From: Mollicutes bacterium
GTDB taxonomy: Bacteria; Bacillota_I; Bacilli_A; RF39; UBA660
Assembly (NCBI GenBank): GCA_012513875.1
Contig: JAAZBI010000070.1
Location: 1 to 15,046, forward strand
Direction: 5' to 3'
DNA length: 15,046 nt
Shown: piece by piece, positions 12,655-15,046 of the stretch
Position numbering within the stretch: the stretch's first letter is position 1
Layout of the letters: each line of letters opens with the position of its first letter
Notes under the pieces: generated by a model
What the model was told of the DNA's origin: nothing
The model's database searches: none
The model's input: the letters and a program-made list of their open reading frames with translations, nothing else
Program-made: the position numbers and the translations under genes

Positions 12655-14965
12655 ATTTGCTAAATTTTAATACCTTAGCTATTTCCATATAATTATCTAC
12701 AAAAATAAATTCTAAGTTATTTTTTATTTCTTGAGGGACATCATCGATATCTCTTTTATTTTTACTTGGTAAAAATACTTTTTTTATTCCACTACGATGA
12801 GCTCCCATAGTTTTTTCTTTTAAACCACCTATTGGAATAACTTGTCCTCTTAAAGTCATTTCTCCAGTAAATCCATAACTACTATCAATAACTTTATTAG
12901 TAAAAGCGCTGATTAAGGCAGTTGTAATTGTTATTCCTGCACTCGGTCCTTCTTTCATAATTGATCCCTCTGGAAAATGAATATGAATATCATTTTGTTC
13001 AAATAAACTATAATCAATATTAAACGCTTGATAATTAGCTTTTATATAACTTAAAGCAATATTAGCTGATTCTTTAATTACTTCTCCAAGTCTTCCTGTT
13101 AATACTAACTGACCTTTTCCCTTATATAAAATAACTTCAATAGCTGACGCATCTCCACCAAATTGGGTATAAACCAATCCGTTAGCGACTCCTACTTTTG
13201 ATTCTTTTTCTTCTTCACTATAAAAATATTTTCTTTTTCCTAAATATTCTTCTATATTTTTTAAAGTTATAATATATTTATCTTTCTTTTCTTTTAGTTT
13301 CTTAGTAACAACCTTACGACAGATTGTCGCTATTAAACGTTCCACTTCTCTAACTCCGGCTTCTCTCGTATAATAATTGATTATTTCAAATATTACTTTA
13401 TCAGAAAGTGAAATTACATCTTTTGTTAATCCGTGTTCTAATAATTCTTTTGGTAAGATATATCTTTTAGCAATATCTAATTTCTCATATTCTGTATAAC
13501 CTGATAATTCAATTATTTCTAATCGATCTCTCAATGCATAAGGAATATCATAAACATTATTAGCGGTTAATATAAATAACACTTTTGACAAATCATATTC
13601 TTCTTCAATAAAATTATCATAAAAAGTTGAATTTTGTTCTTTATCTAACACTTCTAATAAAGCACTAGCGGGATCACCTTTGTAATCTTTAGTCATTTTA
13701 TCAATTTCATCAATTAAGAAGACAGGATTAGCAGTTCCAGCTTTTTTAATGCCCGCTATAATTCTTCCTGGATTTGAACCAACATAAGCACGACGATGTC
13801 CTATTATTTCTGCTTCATCATTAACTCCACCTAAAGATATTTTTACGAATCTTCTATTCAAACTGTTGGCAATACTTTTAGCTAAACTAGTTTTCCCAAC
13901 ACCTGGAGGTCCTGCTAAACATATAATTGGTGACTTTGTAGCAGACTTCATTTGTCTAACTGCTAAAAACTCTATTATTCTAGTCTTTATATTATCTAAT
14001 CCATAATGAGAACGATCAAGTACTTTTCTGGTTTTTTCTAAATTTTTATTATCTTGAGTTATTTTTATCCAAGGTAAATCTAATAACCACTCTATATAGG
14101 TTCTAATATTAGCCATTTCTGGAGAATTTTGAGGTAAAACTTCATATTTTTTGATTTCTTTTTTTAATCTTTTTACAATTCTTTCTGGATAATTACCAGA
14201 TTCTAATCTTTTTCTTAATTCATCAGTGTCTGTGTCTTTAGCGTTCAATTCTCCTAATTGTTCTTTAATTATTCGCATTTTTTCTCTTAAAACATATTCT
14301 TGTTGAGATTTAGTTAATTGTTTTTGAACTTCACCTTCTATTTGATTATCAATATCTTGAAGTTGTTTTTCTTTTTTAATATCTTCTAAAAGCATTAACA
14401 ATCTTTTATAAGGATTAATAGTTACTAAATATTCAATCTTTCTTTCATAAGAAGTCGTTAAATAAGAACTAACTAAATCAGTAGAACGAGATATATTAGT
14501 ACTTTCTTCAATTTCAGAAACTATACTGTTACTTAATTCGTGATTGTTTTCAATATATGTGATAAATTCATGATTTAATTTTCTAATTAAAATCATTTCA
14601 TCTTTAGGAGTAATAGCAAATTGAGTTGTGTTTTTAATATCAGCTCTAATCATATTTTCTTCTTGAAAATATTCTGCAGCTTTTACTCGATTTGTTCCCT
14701 TTATAGCAACTCTAAGAATGTTATTTTGAAGATCCATTTTCAAATTTATTTTACCTAAAACACCTATATTAGGTAATTTTTCAAGATTAATTTGACTATC
14801 TAAAGGATCTAAAACTGGTACTAGTAAGATTTCATCATCATAATCTTTTTCTGCTAAAGAAATTAATTGTTTATCTATATCTTTTACAAAATCTATTTTA
14901 ATTTCAGAATAAGGAAATAAAACAATGCCTTTTAAAATTAAAACTGGTATCTTTTCTATGTTCAT
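12653..14965 (-). CDS. lon: ATP-dependent protease Lon (LonA)
   Basis: Lon is the hexameric cytosolic AAA+ serine protease that degrades misfolded and regulatory proteins. The protein has 770 residues, full length for LonA. Domains in order: N-terminal substrate-binding domain (about 5-195), helical linker (about 200-300), AAA+ module with Walker A GPPGVGKTS (352-360) and Walker B VFLIDE (415-420), and the C-terminal peptidase. The peptidase shows the catalytic Ser-Lys dyad: EGPSAG with S675, and K718 in GGLKEK. The ATG at 14965 follows GGAGGTGAAACA. A consensus sigma-A promoter lies upstream. No CIRCE or CtsR-type operator is visible, so heat control, if any, is not encoded here in those ways. 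Upstream neighbour genes lie outside the window. Confidence 0.98.
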   Translation of the reverse strand: MNIEKIPVLILKGIVLFPYSEIKIDFVKDIDKQLISLAEKDYDDEILLVPVLDPLDSQINLEKLPNIGVLGKINLKMDLQNNILRVAIKGTNRVKAAEYFQEENMIRADIKNTTQFAITPKDEMILIRKLNHEFITYIENNHELSNSIVSEIEESTNISRSTDLVSSYLTTSYERKIEYLVTINPYKRLLMLLEDIKKEKQLQDIDNQIEGEVQKQLTKSQQEYVLREKMRIIKEQLGELNAKDTDTDELRKRLESGNYPERIVKRLKKEIKKYEVLPQNSPEMANIRTYIEWLLDLPWIKITQDNKNLEKTRKVLDRSHYGLDNIKTRIIEFLAVRQMKSATKSPIICLAGPPGVGKTSLAKSIANSLNRRFVKISLGGVNDEAEIIGHRRAYVGSNPGRIIAGIKKAGTANPVFLIDEIDKMTKDYKGDPASALLEVLDKEQNSTFYDNFIEEEYDLSKVLFILTANNVYDIPYALRDRLEIIELSGYTEYEKLDIAKRYILPKELLEHGLTKDVISLSDKVIFEIINYYTREAGVREVERLIATICRKVVTKKLKEKKDKYIITLKNIEEYLGKRKYFYSEEEKESKVGVANGLVYTQFGGDASAIEVILYKGKGQLVLTGRLGEVIKESANIALSYIKANYQAFNIDYSLFEQNDIHIHFPEGSIMKEGPSAGITITTALISAFTNKVIDSSYGFTGEMTLRGQVIPIGGLKEKTMGAHRSGIKKVFLPSKNKRDIDDVPQEIKNNLEFIFVDNYMEIAKVLKFSK

Positions 14966-14994
14966 TGTTTCACCTCCAATTTAATAATAACCTT

Positions 14995-15022
14995 ATTATA
15001 AGAATTTAAATGTTTTTGTCAA
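14995..15022 (-). promoter_or_regulatory. Promoter of lon
   Basis: On the minus strand a perfect -35 TTGACA (15017-15022) lies 16 bases from a perfect -10 TATAAT (14995-15000). The start near 14988 leaves a leader of about 23 bases with GGAGGTG before the ATG. Confidence 0.85.
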
Positions 15023-15023
15023 C

Positions 15024-15045
15024 AAAAAAAGACCATTATGGTCTT
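15024..15045 (-). terminator. Terminator of the gene upstream of lon (off the right edge)
   Basis: On the minus strand AAGACCAT pairs with ATGGTCTT around one A (8 bp, the loop opening to at least three bases in practice), running into seven T. Its T run abuts the lon -35. It implies a same-strand gene just beyond the right edge. Confidence 0.75.
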
Positions 15046-15046
15046 A

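Noticed and set aside
14966..15023. Heat-shock operator (CIRCE or CtsR repeat) before lon
   Set aside because: Looked for the CIRCE inverted repeat and the CtsR direct heptads; neither is present between the lon start and its -35.
1..15046. CRISPR array, insertion sequence, phage or restriction/defence system
   Set aside because: No spaced direct repeats, transposase, integrase, methylase or nuclease-defence motifs found on either strand.

Overview
The window is very AT-rich and densely packed. It uses purine-rich Shine-Dalgarno (SD) sequences, near-consensus sigma-A-type promoters and short hairpin-plus-T-run terminators. Gene content and order (rimP-nusA-ylxR-infB-rbfA-truB, then rpsO-pnp) are those of a low-GC Firmicutes/Bacilli chromosome. 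The lineage is probably a reduced, Mollicutes-like or Erysipelotrichales/RF39-like group; this is inference from AT richness, missing accessory genes and a membrane-anchored EIIB-like protein. Tryptophan is encoded by TGG, and TGA ends at least one gene (the CPBP protease), so the code looks standard rather than mycoplasmal.

Layout. From 9585 leftwards the minus strand carries a translation/transcription block: a promoter and a strong leader hairpin, then rimP, nusA, ylxR, infB and rbfA, tightly packed or overlapping, closed by a terminator. A coiled-coil gene of unknown function follows with its own promoter and terminator, interrupting the usual rbfA-truB adjacency, and then truB. rpsO and pnp follow with their own promoter, a structured leader and an intergenic terminator of the E. 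coli rpsO-pnp type. A second unrecognised gene runs off the left edge. Divergently from rimP, the plus strand carries a CPBP-family membrane protease overlapping a membrane-anchored metallophosphoesterase. Then come a minus-strand EIIB-like protein without its active cysteine, a minus-strand tRNA-Ala(UGC) with a hairpin-rich leader, a plus-strand SPFH/slipin gene, and minus-strand lon with a consensus promoter. A terminator of an upstream gene touches the right edge.

Most of the window is conserved housekeeping: ribosome maturation (RimP, RbfA, TruB), initiation (IF2), transcription elongation/termination (NusA), RNA decay (PNPase) and protein quality control (Lon). I do not see a complete new defence or mobile system. 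The most interesting unexplained signal is a shared 5'-UTR design in front of the two unrecognised genes: a 7-bp hairpin whose loop is a pure G run serving as the only SD candidate, with the 3' arm ending exactly one base before the ATG. Other points of interest are a single-domain RimP, a possible NusA-responsive attenuator before rimP-nusA, a cysteine-less EIIB-like protein, and an operator-like repeat in the slipin promoter. Several gene starts were moved downstream to the codon that has a proper SD.
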